A DNA stretch of 64,000 bases from Cohnella sp. OV330 (GCF_900112065.1 NZ_FOKE01000002.1:432513-496512), one strand, 5' to 3'. Shown: positions 18,073-27,483, numbered from the stretch's first letter. The notes: a model not told the origin generated them from the sequence alone. Numbers and translations are program-made.

Positions 18073-18850
18073 GGACGGCGCCTCCTTCCGGCGGCGCGGC
18101 CTTCTCGTCGGCGGCGAGAATCAACCGCTCGAACGCATCGTCAAGCGTATAGTCGCTGCCTGCGGCGCCTGCCGCTTGCTTGACCTCGCTCGGGGTGCCG
18201 CTGGCCAGTATGCGTCCCTGGTGCAGGACGACGATCCGGTCCGCATTGCGCTCGAGCGCAGGCAAAATATGCGAGCTGAGCAATATCGCCGAGCCGGCCG
18301 CCCTCGCTTCGTTAAGCGCCTGGACGAGCGCCCGCGTCGCCAGCGGGTCGAGCCCGAGGAACGGCTCGTCGATAATGAGCAGCGGCGGCGAGACGAGCAG
18401 CGCGTTCATCAGCATAACCTTCTGGCGCATCCCTTTGGACAACGTGCCGGGCAACGCTCCCATCGCATGCTTCATGCGGAACGTCTCGGCGAGCGCCTCG
18501 GTTCTACGTGCCGCCACCTGCGCGTCTAACCCGTAAGCCGTCTCCGTCCAGCGCAAATGCTCGGCCACCGTCAAGTTGGGAAACAACGACGGCTGCTCGG
18601 GGACGTACGCGCAGGATGACCTGTACCGATCGCGGTCGTCCTCCAGCCGCAGGCCTGCGACCCGCACCTCGCCCGACTGCGGCAACATCAGGCCCAATAC
18701 GTGCTTGATGGCGGTGCTCTTTCCTGCGCCGTTCAAGCCAATGAGGCCCATCATCTCTCCGGGCTGTATATCGAAGCTGACTTCGTGAAGGACGGGCTTG
18801 CGCGCGCTGTAGCCGCCTGTCAGCTTGTCTAGCGTTAACGCGGTTGCCAT
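18065..18850 (-). CDS. ecsA: ABC transporter ATP-binding protein EcsA
   Basis: 261-residue ATPase: Walker A GLNGAGKS, a degenerate signature LSKGMRQK (typical of EcsA), Walker B LLIIDEPFLGLDP, switch histidine in SSH. Partner of EcsB immediately downstream. The ATG at 18850 has GAGGAGG 9 bases upstream; an in-frame TTG three codons earlier sits too close to it. Confidence 0.9.
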   Translation of the reverse strand: MATALTLDKLTGGYSARKPVLHEVSFDIQPGEMMGLIGLNGAGKSTAIKHVLGLMLPQSGEVRVAGLRLEDDRDRYRSSCAYVPEQPSLFPNLTVAEHLRWTETAYGLDAQVAARRTEALAETFRMKHAMGALPGTLSKGMRQKVMLMNALLVSPPLLIIDEPFLGLDPLATRALVQALNEARAAGSAILLSSHILPALERNADRIVVLHQGRILASGTPSEVKQAAGAAGSDYTLDDAFERLILAADEKAAPPEGGAVRG

Positions 18851-19013
18851 GATTCGCAACCTCCTCGAGTGGACGGATATCTCTTCATTATAACGAAGCC
18901 GCAGCCCGCTTGCATCTCTCCTCGAATGCGGAAAATGGACGCTGACTGTTAACGCGCTTGTCTGGAGCTACGCTGCGTTTCGATCACTGCAGGCCTATTG
19001 GCGCGCTAAAATA

Positions 19014-19044
19014 GGACGATGCGGCGTGAGCAGCCGCATCGTCC
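19014..19044 (-). terminator. Hairpin after the helicase gene
   Basis: Perfect 12-bp stem GGACGATGCGGC with a 7-base loop, followed on the minus strand by TATTTTA; likely transcription end of the helicase/SDR unit. Confidence 0.6.
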
Positions 19045-19063
19045 CGTTCGCCCGGAGGCGCGC

Positions 19064-20842
19064 TTATTCGGTTGGCGGGGCATTGTTCGCCCGTTTTTCC
19101 TTCAGCCAGCGCGGCGCCCCTTTATTTTTGTTGTCGCGCTCCCGATCCTGCTTGACCTTGCCCTTCGCGGCCGGACGCGCGGGCGGCGCCGTTTTGCCGC
19201 CGCCTTTCCCCGCCTTCTGCACGCTCGCAGAACCCGCTTCCCGCCGCGCGTTACCGGCATTCGCGCCTGTAGCTTGCGTACGCGCCTGCTCCCCGCTCCG
19301 CTCGCCGGCAGATCCGCGGGCGACTGCTCCCGGCTTGCCGCCTATCGCGCCGGCTTGATGCTTGGCTCCAGCATGTGGCCCAATCCCGGCCTTCTTCGAA
19401 CCGGCCTCCGCGGCCCGGCCCCCCAGCGTACGTCTAGGCGCCGCCGTGCCGTCCGCTTCCGCCCTGCCGCGAGCCTGCACAGCGCCGACAGCTTTCGCCG
19501 GGGCGCCAGGGGCGCCTTTCCCTCGCGGCCCGGACCTTTCGTCCCTCGCTTCACGCTTCCCTTCGCCCTTCACGCCTTCGAGCTTCCCGTGCGCGAGGCG
19601 TCGCTCGCGAATCTCGATACGCAGCTGCTTGCCCAGCTTGTCCATGATGAACTGCTCCTTGGGCGTCACGATCGTGATGGACGTCCCGCTCCGTCCCATC
19701 CGGCCGGTGCGACCCGCGCGGTGCACGTAGTGATCCGCGTCGAGCGCCGGCTCGAACTGCAGCACGAGCGCGAGCTCTTGCACGTCCAGACCGCGAGCGG
19801 CCACGTCGGACGCGACCAGCAGCTTTGTTTTCCCCTCGCGGAACTTGCGAAGCACTTCTCCCCGCTCCCGTCCCGGCGTGTCGCCGTACAGCGCGTCAAC
19901 CGCGAAGCCTTCGAACCGAAGCTTCGCGAGCAGCTCGCCGATCCGCTCGATGTCGTTCACGAACAGCAGCGTCGAAGCCGGCTTCATCGTGCGCACGAGG
20001 CGGCGTACCAGATCGATCTTGTCCCGCGGGTCGCTGACCAGGTACAGATGCTCGATCGTCTGCGGCAGTCCCGGCTCCTGCTCCAGGCGGACCGTCGTCT
20101 CCCACGGATCGCGCAGCCACTTCGCCTCTGCGGCTCGCATCGTATCCGAGCGCGTGGCCGACACGAATACCGTCTGCTTGTCTCTGGCGGCGCCCTTCAG
20201 CACGAACTCGACATCGCTCTTGCCTCCCAGCGAAAAGACGCGATCAGTCTCGTCGACGACGACATGCTTGACCGCATGGAGCGACAGCTTGCGAAGCGAG
20301 GCGACCTCGCGAATCCGGCCCGGGGTGCCGACGACGATCGCCGGCTTGCCCTTCATGCGATCCAGCTGCCTCGACAGCGCGGCACCGCCGATCAAGGCGA
20401 CCGTCTTGACGCCTAGGGGCTCGCCGTACTTCTCCGACACGCGCACGATTTGCATCGCCAGCTCCTGCGTCGGCGCAATGACCACGGCCTGCGTCTCGCG
20501 CTTCGCGGGATCGACCTGCTGCAGCAGCGGCAGCAGGTATGCCAGCGTCTTGCCCGAGCCCGTCGGAGACCGCAGCACGCCGTCCCTGCCGGCGAGCAGC
20601 TCGGGAATGACGCCCGCCTGCACCGAAGTCGGCTCTAGGATGCCTGCCGCGGCCAGCGCGCCGGTCAGTTCCGCCCCAAGCCCGAGCGCGCTAAACGTGC
20701 GCCTCTCCTCGAACTCGGCGCTTCCTCCAACAGTTGCTTCTACGCTTTCTTCGACGCGCTCCACGGCCGCATTGTCTTCCGGCCGCTCGCTGACCGATGC
20801 AGCCTCGCGATCTTCCTGTCGTTCTATTTGTTCTTCCGACAT
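19064..20842 (-). CDS. DEAD-box-family RNA helicase with DETD motif and basic tail
   Basis: 592 residues. Core motifs in order: Q-motif region (EPTSVQAGVIPELL), Walker A SPTGSGKT, PTQELA, VGTPGR, VVDETDRVF (motif II reads DETD instead of DEAD), SATRS, then in domain 2 ASDVAARGLDV and HRAGRTGRMGR. The last ~190 residues are a low-complexity Gly/Ala/Lys/Arg tail, probably binding RNA. The frame stays open upstream into the SDR gene, but AAGGAG sits 7 bases before the ATG at 20842. A role in ribosome assembly or cold growth is inferred from family. Confidence 0.88.
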   Translation of the reverse strand: MSEEQIERQEDREAASVSERPEDNAAVERVEESVEATVGGSAEFEERRTFSALGLGAELTGALAAAGILEPTSVQAGVIPELLAGRDGVLRSPTGSGKTLAYLLPLLQQVDPAKRETQAVVIAPTQELAMQIVRVSEKYGEPLGVKTVALIGGAALSRQLDRMKGKPAIVVGTPGRIREVASLRKLSLHAVKHVVVDETDRVFSLGGKSDVEFVLKGAARDKQTVFVSATRSDTMRAAEAKWLRDPWETTVRLEQEPGLPQTIEHLYLVSDPRDKIDLVRRLVRTMKPASTLLFVNDIERIGELLAKLRFEGFAVDALYGDTPGRERGEVLRKFREGKTKLLVASDVAARGLDVQELALVLQFEPALDADHYVHRAGRTGRMGRSGTSITIVTPKEQFIMDKLGKQLRIEIRERRLAHGKLEGVKGEGKREARDERSGPRGKGAPGAPAKAVGAVQARGRAEADGTAAPRRTLGGRAAEAGSKKAGIGPHAGAKHQAGAIGGKPGAVARGSAGERSGEQARTQATGANAGNARREAGSASVQKAGKGGGKTAPPARPAAKGKVKQDRERDNKNKGAPRWLKEKRANNAPPTE

Positions 20843-20880
20843 TTTCATTCTCCTTTGCGGCGGCGCCGATCGGCGCTGCG

Positions 20881-21672
20881 TCATTTCTTGTTGAGCAGAC
20901 GGGCGGCGACGCCCGCCGTCAGCACCGGGAATAGCTGGATCAGCTTCGCGCCGGCGGCGGACACCCAAGGCAAATCGCGCTCCGCCTTGCCGGTCTCCAA
21001 CAGCCGCACCAATGCCTTCGCGACCGTATCCGGCTGCATCAAAAAACGCCGGATGTTGCGCTTGTAAGTGCCTCCGGGATCCGCCCGGTCGAAAAACGGC
21101 GTATCGATCGGCCCCGGATTGAGCGCTGAAATACGGATGCCGCTGCCCCGGAGCTCTTGCCGGAGCGAGTTGGTAAAGCCCAGCACGGCGTGCTTCGAGG
21201 CGGCATACCCCGTCGCCTTGGCCGTCCCGATCTTGCCCGCGATCGAGGCCACATTGACGATGTGACCGGCCCCGGCCCGCTTCATGGCCGGGTACACAGC
21301 CTTGCAAAACCGCACGGTACCCATATAATTGACGTCCATCATCGCTTCAAACCGCGCCAAGTCCGTCTCTTCGAAGGGAAGGAAATCCCCGTATCCCGCG
21401 TTATTCACCAGCGCGTCGATGCGCCCGTAACGCTCGAGCGTCCGCGCGACGGTCTCGTCGACGGACACCGCGCTCCGCACGTCGCAGCCGAAAACCGCAT
21501 GCTCGCCCCGGATCCCGGCCGACACGGCGGCCAGCTTGTCCGCCGAACGGGCTGCCAGCACCGGCACCGCGCCTCGCTCCGCGAGCATCCGCGCCGTCAG
21601 CGCGCCGATCCCGCTCGAGGCGCCGGTCAACAGCACGATCCGGCCGCGCAGGTCTATGGAAGACATGGCCAT
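20881..21672 (-). CDS. Short-chain dehydrogenase/reductase
   Basis: 263 residues, classical SDR: TGASSGIG cofactor loop near the N-terminus, NNAGYG, catalytic Ser in NVASIAG and GYAASKHA with Tyr and Lys, then NPGPIDTPFF. The cofactor preference and substrate cannot be assigned. The extended C-terminus (AAGAKLIQLFPVLTAGVAARLLNKK-type, hydrophobic) resembles membrane-associated SDRs such as YqjQ. It is 38 bases upstream of the helicase gene and probably co-transcribed. Confidence 0.85.
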   Translation of the reverse strand: MAMSSIDLRGRIVLLTGASSGIGALTARMLAERGAVPVLAARSADKLAAVSAGIRGEHAVFGCDVRSAVSVDETVARTLERYGRIDALVNNAGYGDFLPFEETDLARFEAMMDVNYMGTVRFCKAVYPAMKRAGAGHIVNVASIAGKIGTAKATGYAASKHAVLGFTNSLRQELRGSGIRISALNPGPIDTPFFDRADPGGTYKRNIRRFLMQPDTVAKALVRLLETGKAERDLPWVSAAGAKLIQLFPVLTAGVAARLLNKK

Positions 21673-21771
21673 TCCCCTTCTCCGCCGCCGGCAGAATCGA
21701 ACATCCGGACGCAGCGGGACGATTTATCGGCGCTTTATCCGAAATGCGCCTTTCAATTGCGTTTAAGCGTT

Positions 21772-21795
21772 AAAAAAAAGCCCCCTGCGGGGCTT
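21772..21795 (-). terminator. Terminator downstream of cheX
   Basis: AAGCCCC / GGGGCTT stem with CTGC loop; read on the minus strand it is followed by a run of eight Ts (21772-21779). Confidence 0.8.
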
Positions 21796-21862
21796 CCTTA
21801 TTGTAGCATATCGAGCGGTACGGCGATATGTCGCGCCGCCCCGGATGCAGGCTCCGCGCGAA

Positions 21863-22321
21863 TCAAGCGATCAATACCTGTATCTCCATCTCGCCGATCC
21901 CGTCCATGATGAGCGGCACCGCCAGCGCGCGGCGGGTCTCCCCGTGGCTCTCGCGCATCGAATGAACGACTCGCGGCGGCGTAATATCGACATGGACGCC
22001 TTGGTTGAACAAAATGGTCGATGCGTTGCCGCTGATCATGTTCCCCAGTTCGGAGATGGCGCTCTTGCCCATCTCGTCGATCTCCGTGATGGCGAACCCG
22101 CCCATCATCGCGGATATGATCTTCAGCGCGACCGATTCGCTCAAGCCGAATACGATGTCGCCGCTCATATGGCCCGTGAGCCCGATCTGTATCCACACGT
22201 GATTGTCCACGAACTGGATGTCCTTCACCGCCAACTGGCCGGTGCTGGGCCGAATCTGAACCATTTGCTCGATGACCATACGGGCCGATTCCAGGAATGG
22301 GTTGATATATTCAGCCTTCAT
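21863..22321 (-). CDS. cheX: CheC/CheX-family CheY-P phosphatase
   Basis: 152 residues starting MKAEYINPFLESA. The family phosphatase signature ISELGNMISGNA carries the conserved Glu91 and Asn94 that act on CheY-phosphate. A single ExxN signature and the length fit CheX rather than the two-signature CheC. The frame opens at 22495 but the ATG at 22321, preceded by AAGGAGG (12 bases away), gives the normal N-terminus. No other chemotaxis gene is adjacent. Confidence 0.85.
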   Translation of the reverse strand: MKAEYINPFLESARMVIEQMVQIRPSTGQLAVKDIQFVDNHVWIQIGLTGHMSGDIVFGLSESVALKIISAMMGGFAITEIDEMGKSAISELGNMISGNASTILFNQGVHVDITPPRVVHSMRESHGETRRALAVPLIMDGIGEMEIQVLIA

Positions 22322-22568
22322 TCGCGAGCGATGCCTCCTTGCGAGCCGATTCTGTACCGCCGGAACTCGTTGTCTGCGCGTCGTTTCGACAAAATACCGC
22401 TTCTCTTGCCTCGTTGCCATCATTATACTTAAATAAGTAGGACAAGTATACTTATTTTCGTTAAATCGCGGTACTTTTGAACGATAATGGGCCAAAAGAC
22501 CCTGTCGAAAAATACCTAAAAAACGGAATCATTAGTCGCAGTTCCGCAGAACTTACGGAGGATCCCGC

Positions 22569-23510
22569 ATGCCAAACCTATGGGCGCACGTCCAATTCGG
22601 CCGAGAACTAGCAGAAGCGCTTCGGCTCCCTTATTTAACCGATCCCGCGCAGCGTACCGCTTTTCAGCTCGGCTGCCAGGGTCCGGATTTTTTGTTTTAC
22701 GACCATTACCTGCCCTGGCAGCGTTCGCGCACGCCGGCCAACCGGTTAGGGAGCCTGCTGCACAACGTGTCGTGCGGACCGTTCCTCATCGACTTATTCG
22801 AAGCGACGCGCCACCGCGCCGGAGATTCGGAGGCCGAGGCGTACGCCGCAGGCTTTTTGCTGCATCACGTGCTGGACCGGCACGTGCATCCCTATGTCTT
22901 CAGCCTGTCCGGCTTCGGCAAATGGAAGCATCAACGATTCGAGACCGCCATGGATTCGGTCGTCATGTGGCGCCGGGCTGGCATTCAAACGGGAAAAACG
23001 CCCGTATCGAATGAGATCGACACGGGCGGGAAGCTCCCCGGAGGCATGGCCGACATTTTGTACGCTCTGTCCTGCAAGCACTATCCGGGTCTCGCCGGCG
23101 AGCTGACCGCCGGCATGCTCGATGCGTCCGTGCGGCAGTTCGTCGGCGCGCATCGCCTTTTCTTTGATCCTCGCGGGTGGAAGGGAAAATTGACGTTCGG
23201 GATGCTCGCCCCTTTTTCGCCGCCCCGCGCCATCCCGCCTTGGGACGTCCTGAACGCGAGACGCAGCGGCTGGATCGACCCGGTCGACCGGACGCGCTTG
23301 CGGCACGAGAGCGTGTACGATCTTTGGGACGAAGCCTTCGATGACGGCAAGCTCACGCTCGCCGCCGGGCTTCGCTGGATTGGCGCCGGGAGCGCCGGCG
23401 AAGCCGAAGAAGCGAAGGCCGGCTTCGAATCGCTCGTCGGCAACGTTTCCTACGAGACCGGCCTGCCCTGCGGCAGCGCCCGGATCACCTTCGCGGAGCC
23501 GGTCATCTAA
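22569..23510 (+). CDS. Zinc-dependent phospholipase C-family protein
   Basis: 313 residues related to the zinc-dependent phospholipase C fold: WAHVQFG at the N-terminus, GCQGPDFL, LLHN and GFLLHHVLDRHVHPY give the series of His/Asp ligands. There is no signal peptide, so the protein is probably cytoplasmic, unlike the secreted clostridial toxins; many genomes of this group have such an uncharacterised homologue. ATG supported by ACGGAGG 8 bases upstream. Substrate unknown. Confidence 0.8.
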   Translation: MPNLWAHVQFGRELAEALRLPYLTDPAQRTAFQLGCQGPDFLFYDHYLPWQRSRTPANRLGSLLHNVSCGPFLIDLFEATRHRAGDSEAEAYAAGFLLHHVLDRHVHPYVFSLSGFGKWKHQRFETAMDSVVMWRRAGIQTGKTPVSNEIDTGGKLPGGMADILYALSCKHYPGLAGELTAGMLDASVRQFVGAHRLFFDPRGWKGKLTFGMLAPFSPPRAIPPWDVLNARRSGWIDPVDRTRLRHESVYDLWDEAFDDGKLTLAAGLRWIGAGSAGEAEEAKAGFESLVGNVSYETGLPCGSARITFAEPVI

Positions 23511-23532
23511 GCCTTAAACATGCCTTGCTTCG

Positions 23533-24798
23533 CTATTCCGACGCTTCGCGCCAGCCCTTCTCCAGCTTGACCAGGGAGAGAAGCGCGATGCCGACGAGGA
23601 AAAAGAGCGCGATCGCGAGCAGCGCCGCGCGGCTCGAGCCGGTGAGCACGCCGACGATGCCGAACACGAGCGGACCGCCGAAAGAGAAGAACCGGCTCGT
23701 GAAGCTGAGGAAGCCGTTGAACTCCGCGGTGCGCCCCGGCGGGATGAGCCGGCTGTAGATCGCCCGCGACGTCGATTGCGCGCCGCCCTGCACGAGTCCG
23801 ACGAGCAGCGCCAAGGCGAAGAAATGATACTCGTTCGTCATGAGATAGCCCAGCAGCACGATGACCACGTACACCGACAGCGCGCCGTACAGCATTTTTT
23901 TGCCGCCGATCCGGTCCGCCAGCCGTCCGAACAGCCAAGTCGCCGGGAATCCGACGAACTGCGTGAGCAGCAGCGCGCCGATCAACGCGTTTTGATCCAA
24001 ACCGATGTCGGTGCCGTAACTGGTCGCCATGACGATGATCGTATTGATGCCGTCGAAGAAAAACCAGTAAGCGACCATAAACTTGAACAGCTCGGGGTAG
24101 CGCCGGATGCTGCGGAAAGTCTGACCGAGTCTCGCGAGTCCTTCCCGCACGCTGTCCGCCGCCGATCCGCCCGGCATGCCCTTCGCTTCGCGCACATGCT
24201 TAAAGAGCGGCAGCGAGAAAAGCGCCCACCAGACGCCGACCATCGCGAAGGAAACCTGCGAAGCGCCGGCCGAATCCTTGAAGCCGAAAGCTTTCCATCC
24301 GATGATGAGCGCCAGATTGATCGCGAGCAGCACGCCGCCGCCCAGATAGCCCATCGCGAAGCCCTTCGCGCTGACGCGCTCCCGCATGGCGGGCGAAGCG
24401 ACGTCGTTGAGCAGCGCATCGTAAAAAGTGCCGCCCATCCCGAACCCGATCATGCCGACGACGACGAGCGCCGAAGCCGCGATCCAATCGCCTTCGCCGA
24501 TAAACGCCATGCCGATGCAAGCCGCCGCGCCCAAGAGCGAGAAAAAACCCAGAAACCGCTTTTTGCCACCCGAACGGTCGGCGATCGCGCCGAGCAGCGG
24601 CGACAGCACGGCGATGACGATCGCCGCGGCCGTCTGCGTGAAGCCCCAGTAAGACGTCGCTCTGCCGTCTTCCAGTCCGCTTGCGGCGACGCCGGCGTAG
24701 TAGATCGGCATGACCGCCGCCATGATCGTCGTCGCAAACGATGAGTTCGCCCAGTCGTACATCATCCACGCGCGTATCGCTTTTTTATCGTCCAGCAC
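23533..24798 (-). CDS. MFS transporter, UMF1/Atg22-like
   Basis: 421 residues with 12 hydrophobic helices. The N-terminus AWMMYDWANSSFATTI and the DRSGGKKR loop between helices 2 and 3 are characteristic of the UMF1 (Atg22-like) branch of the major facilitator superfamily. The eukaryotic relative exports amino acids from the vacuole; the bacterial substrate is not known. Convergent with the phospholipase-like gene. Confidence 0.85.
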   Translation of the reverse strand: MLDDKKAIRAWMMYDWANSSFATTIMAAVMPIYYAGVAASGLEDGRATSYWGFTQTAAAIVIAVLSPLLGAIADRSGGKKRFLGFFSLLGAAACIGMAFIGEGDWIAASALVVVGMIGFGMGGTFYDALLNDVASPAMRERVSAKGFAMGYLGGGVLLAINLALIIGWKAFGFKDSAGASQVSFAMVGVWWALFSLPLFKHVREAKGMPGGSAADSVREGLARLGQTFRSIRRYPELFKFMVAYWFFFDGINTIIVMATSYGTDIGLDQNALIGALLLTQFVGFPATWLFGRLADRIGGKKMLYGALSVYVVIVLLGYLMTNEYHFFALALLVGLVQGGAQSTSRAIYSRLIPPGRTAEFNGFLSFTSRFFSFGGPLVFGIVGVLTGSSRAALLAIALFFLVGIALLSLVKLEKGWREASE

Positions 24799-24872
24799 CG
24801 CATCGCCCTCTTCTGTCGAATTTATGCCTCCTCATCAATTCGACGCGGGCGGGGCGCATCTCCTTCGTGCCT

Positions 24873-25010
24873 TTAAAATTCCTGCGCCGGCATCGTCGCC
24901 GCGGCGTCCGCTTCGCCAAGCTCGAATCGGCCGATGGCCGAACGAAGCTCGGTCGCGAGCAGGTTGAGGTCGTCGACGGAGGCCGCCGAATAATCGCTTA
25001 AAAACGGACT
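24873..25010 (-). pseudogene. Possible remnant of a methyl-accepting chemotaxis protein C-terminus
   Basis: About 45 codons read SPFLSDYSAASVDDLNLLAT... ELRSAIGRFELGE and stop. The pattern 'LNxLAxELRxxIGRF' is the usual end of chemoreceptor signalling domains. Its upstream part merges with the PadR terminator, so no start or receptor body remains. The 24799-25103 stretch holds nothing else I can name. Confidence 0.3.
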
Positions 25011-25040
25011 TGCCGCCGCAGCGACGATCGGCCCGAACCG

Positions 25041-25084
25041 AAAAAGCCTGCCAGCGCGCCCTCGGCGCAACGGCAGGCTTCTTT
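25041..25084 (-). terminator. Terminator after padR
   Basis: AAGCCTGCC / GGCAGGCTT stem; on the minus strand followed by TTTTT (25041-25045). Confidence 0.7.
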
Positions 25085-25103
25085 TCGTTTATTCATTTCC
25101 GAT

Positions 25104-25712
25104 TCAATCTTGCGTCGGCGGAGCGGGCGGGCGAGCCTTGCGTCTCCATCCGCCCGATGGATCGCGCTCTTGATCGTACGCGCCGCTCCTGGCTTCGTCG
25201 ATGATCGTCTCCAGCCAGTCGCGCTCCGCGCGTCCGAAGGCGAGCATGCCTTCGATCATCCGCAGCGCGCTCGCCGGAATCCCGCTTGCCTTGACAGCCA
25301 GCGCCTGCTCAAGCGAGGCGATTCGCTCCTCGCAAGCCGCAAGCTGCCGGCCGGCGATCTCAGCGACGCGAGCTTGGTCGGCAAGTCGCAAAAAAGGCAT
25401 CGCCATCATCATCGGATGCTGCGGATACGAGGGCTGTTCGAGCTGGGCGTACATCAGCCTGTCGAACTCCTGCCGGCCCGCCTCGGTGATGCGGTAGATC
25501 GTCTTGTCCGGACGATGCTCGCCCGGCACGGGGACGGTATGGACCGCTTCGATCAAGCCGTGATCGCGAAGCTGGTCCACCGCATAGTACAGAGAGCCGT
25601 CGCGCAGCCTAAACGCATGGTTCCAGCTGCGATTGGTCATCGTCTGGCGAATCTCGTACGGGTGCCGGTCCTTCTCCATCAAGATGCCGAGGATGAGCAG
25701 CTTCATGGACAT
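25104..25712 (-). CDS. PadR-family transcriptional regulator
   Basis: 202 residues from MSMKLLILGIL. N-terminal winged helix (DRHPYEIRQTM, GSLYYAVDQLRDHGLIE, KTIYRITEAGRQEFDRLM) plus a long C-terminal helical dimerisation domain, as in the larger PadR subgroup. The earlier in-frame ORF overlaps the transporter gene; the ATG at 25712 lies 4 bases after the transporter stop. It probably represses the upstream drug exporter operon through the palindrome at 27333-27348 (inference from context). Confidence 0.85.
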   Translation of the reverse strand: MSMKLLILGILMEKDRHPYEIRQTMTNRSWNHAFRLRDGSLYYAVDQLRDHGLIEAVHTVPVPGEHRPDKTIYRITEAGRQEFDRLMYAQLEQPSYPQHPMMMAMPFLRLADQARVAEIAGRQLAACEERIASLEQALAVKASGIPASALRMIEGMLAFGRAERDWLETIIDEARSGAYDQERDPSGGWRRKARPPAPPTQD

Positions 25713-25716
25713 GGCG

Positions 25717-27279
25717 TCAGCCGCGCTCCGGCGCGCCCTCCGGCTTGCTCGCGTTCGGAGCGTCCGGCTTGCCCGCATTGGAAGGCGCCATGCGCGCCTT
25801 GCCCATCAACAGGGCGAACACGAAGGCCAGAACCGGCAGCAGCGCAGCCCACTGGAAGGTCGTGATGATGGAATCGCCGAGCTCGTTCAGCAGCTTCTGC
25901 AAAACGTCCTGGGGAATTTTCATGACCGCTTGCACCGCCGGATCGAGCAGCGCCTGACCGCTCTTGATCTGAGCCGCCAGCTCGGGACTCGAGCCCGGCA
26001 TCGACAGCACGTCGGATTGGAAGGCATGCTTCTGGATGGCGCCGAACACGGTGATGCCGAGCGCCGAGCCGATCGTCCGGAAAAACGTGATCAGCGAGGA
26101 CGCGGAGCCTTTATACTGAGGCGGCACGGAGCCGAGCGTCGAGATGTTGAGCAGGGAAAACGACACGCCGATCCCGAGGCCCACGACGATCATATACAGC
26201 GTGATGATGCCGCGGCCCGTCGTCAGGTCCATCGCGAAGCCGAGCAGCGCAGCGCCGATCGCGAGCACGATCGAGGAGACGACCATCGTCGTCCGGAATC
26301 GGAACTTGCCGGCGACCAGTCCCCCGACCTGGCTGCTGATGACGACCGCGATCATCATCGGCGTCAGCACGAGGCTCGTCTGGGTGGCGGTCTTGTGGAA
26401 GACGCCTTGAATGAACAGCGGAATATAAGTCGCGCATGCGATCATAACGCCGCCGTACAGGAAGCTGATCATCATGCTGCTCGTGAACAGCGACTTCTTG
26501 AACAGGCCGAGCGCGATGATCGGATCCTTGGCCATGCGCTCCGCGATCAGGAACAGGATCAACAGCACGCCGGAGGCGACGAACAGGCCGATCGTCTTGA
26601 ACGAGTCCCATGCCCAGCCGTCGGAGCCGCCGAGCTCCAGCGCGAACATGAGCGACAGGACGCCGGCCGTCAACAGGATCGCGCCGAGCCAGTCGATGCT
26701 CTGCTTGCGCCGCGCCGCGGATTCGTGGTAAGCGCGGAGGATAAAGTAAAACGACAGGATACCGATCGGCACGTTGATGTAAAAAATCCAGCGCCAGCTG
26801 ATATTGTCGGTGATGACGGCCCCGAGGATCGGTCCGAATACGCTCGACATGCCGAACACGGCGCCGAAGAGCCCCATCATCTTGCCCCGCTTTTCCTGCG
26901 GGAACAGATCGAAGATGATCGTGAATACGATCGGCATGAGCGCGCCGCCGCCGATGCCCTGGATCGCGCGGTAAATGATCAGCTGGTCCATATTCTGCGC
27001 GGTGCCGCACAGGATGGAGCCTAGCAGGAACAGCGTAACGCCAAGCAGGAAAAACCGCTTGCGGCCGAACATGTCGGACAGTTTGCCGAAGATCGGCGTG
27101 GCGACGACCATGGCGATCATGTAGGCGGAGTACACCCAGATGAACTTGTCCAGACCGCCTAGACGCTGGATAATCGTCTTCATCGCGGTGGATACGATCG
27201 TCTGGTCGAGCGCGGCCATGAACAGGCCGAGCAGAAGCCCCGCGATCGCGAGCTTCACATTGCTTTTTTTAGCATCCAT
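25717..27279 (-). CDS. DHA2-family (EmrB/QacA-type) multidrug MFS exporter
   Basis: 520 residues, 14 predicted helices. MAALDQTIVSTAMKTI in helix 1, GKLSDMFGRKRFF (motif A) after helix 2, and motif C-like glycine-rich helices place it in the drug:H+ antiporter 2 group. ATG at 27279 follows a GAGGGAG site; the frame open to 27375 is a leader artefact. It is the first gene of an operon with padR and carries an operator-controlled promoter. Confidence 0.9.
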   Translation of the reverse strand: MDAKKSNVKLAIAGLLLGLFMAALDQTIVSTAMKTIIQRLGGLDKFIWVYSAYMIAMVVATPIFGKLSDMFGRKRFFLLGVTLFLLGSILCGTAQNMDQLIIYRAIQGIGGGALMPIVFTIIFDLFPQEKRGKMMGLFGAVFGMSSVFGPILGAVITDNISWRWIFYINVPIGILSFYFILRAYHESAARRKQSIDWLGAILLTAGVLSLMFALELGGSDGWAWDSFKTIGLFVASGVLLILFLIAERMAKDPIIALGLFKKSLFTSSMMISFLYGGVMIACATYIPLFIQGVFHKTATQTSLVLTPMMIAVVISSQVGGLVAGKFRFRTTMVVSSIVLAIGAALLGFAMDLTTGRGIITLYMIVVGLGIGVSFSLLNISTLGSVPPQYKGSASSLITFFRTIGSALGITVFGAIQKHAFQSDVLSMPGSSPELAAQIKSGQALLDPAVQAVMKIPQDVLQKLLNELGDSIITTFQWAALLPVLAFVFALLMGKARMAPSNAGKPDAPNASKPEGAPERG

Positions 27280-27328
27280 GGTAGGATAGCTCCCTCTTTC
27301 TTTATTTCGCAAATTGGATTTCAAATCG

Positions 27329-27356
27329 ATTATACTCAAATTTGAGTAAGTTGCAA
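27329..27356 (-). promoter_or_regulatory. Promoter with 16-bp palindromic operator for exporter-padR
   Basis: On the minus strand: -35 TTGCAA (27351-27356), 16-base spacer, -10 TATAAT (27329-27334). The perfect palindrome TACTCAAATTTGAGTA (27333-27348) fills the spacer and touches the -10 box, an arrangement expected for steric repression, most simply by the PadR protein of the same operon. Confidence 0.75.
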
Positions 27357-27483
27357 GGCTTAATCTTTGCTCCATTCCCTTTGCTTACCCGTCGGATTCC
27401 TTCTATAATAAGTGAAGGTTAGAAAAACTTCTTATTCGTGCACTCCTGTCGATAAATTATTCAAATAGGATGGAGTGACAGGA

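Noticed and set aside
20843-21307. 155-residue N-terminal extension of the helicase
   Set aside because: It lies in the SDR gene on the same strand in another frame; AAGGAG points to the ATG at 20842.
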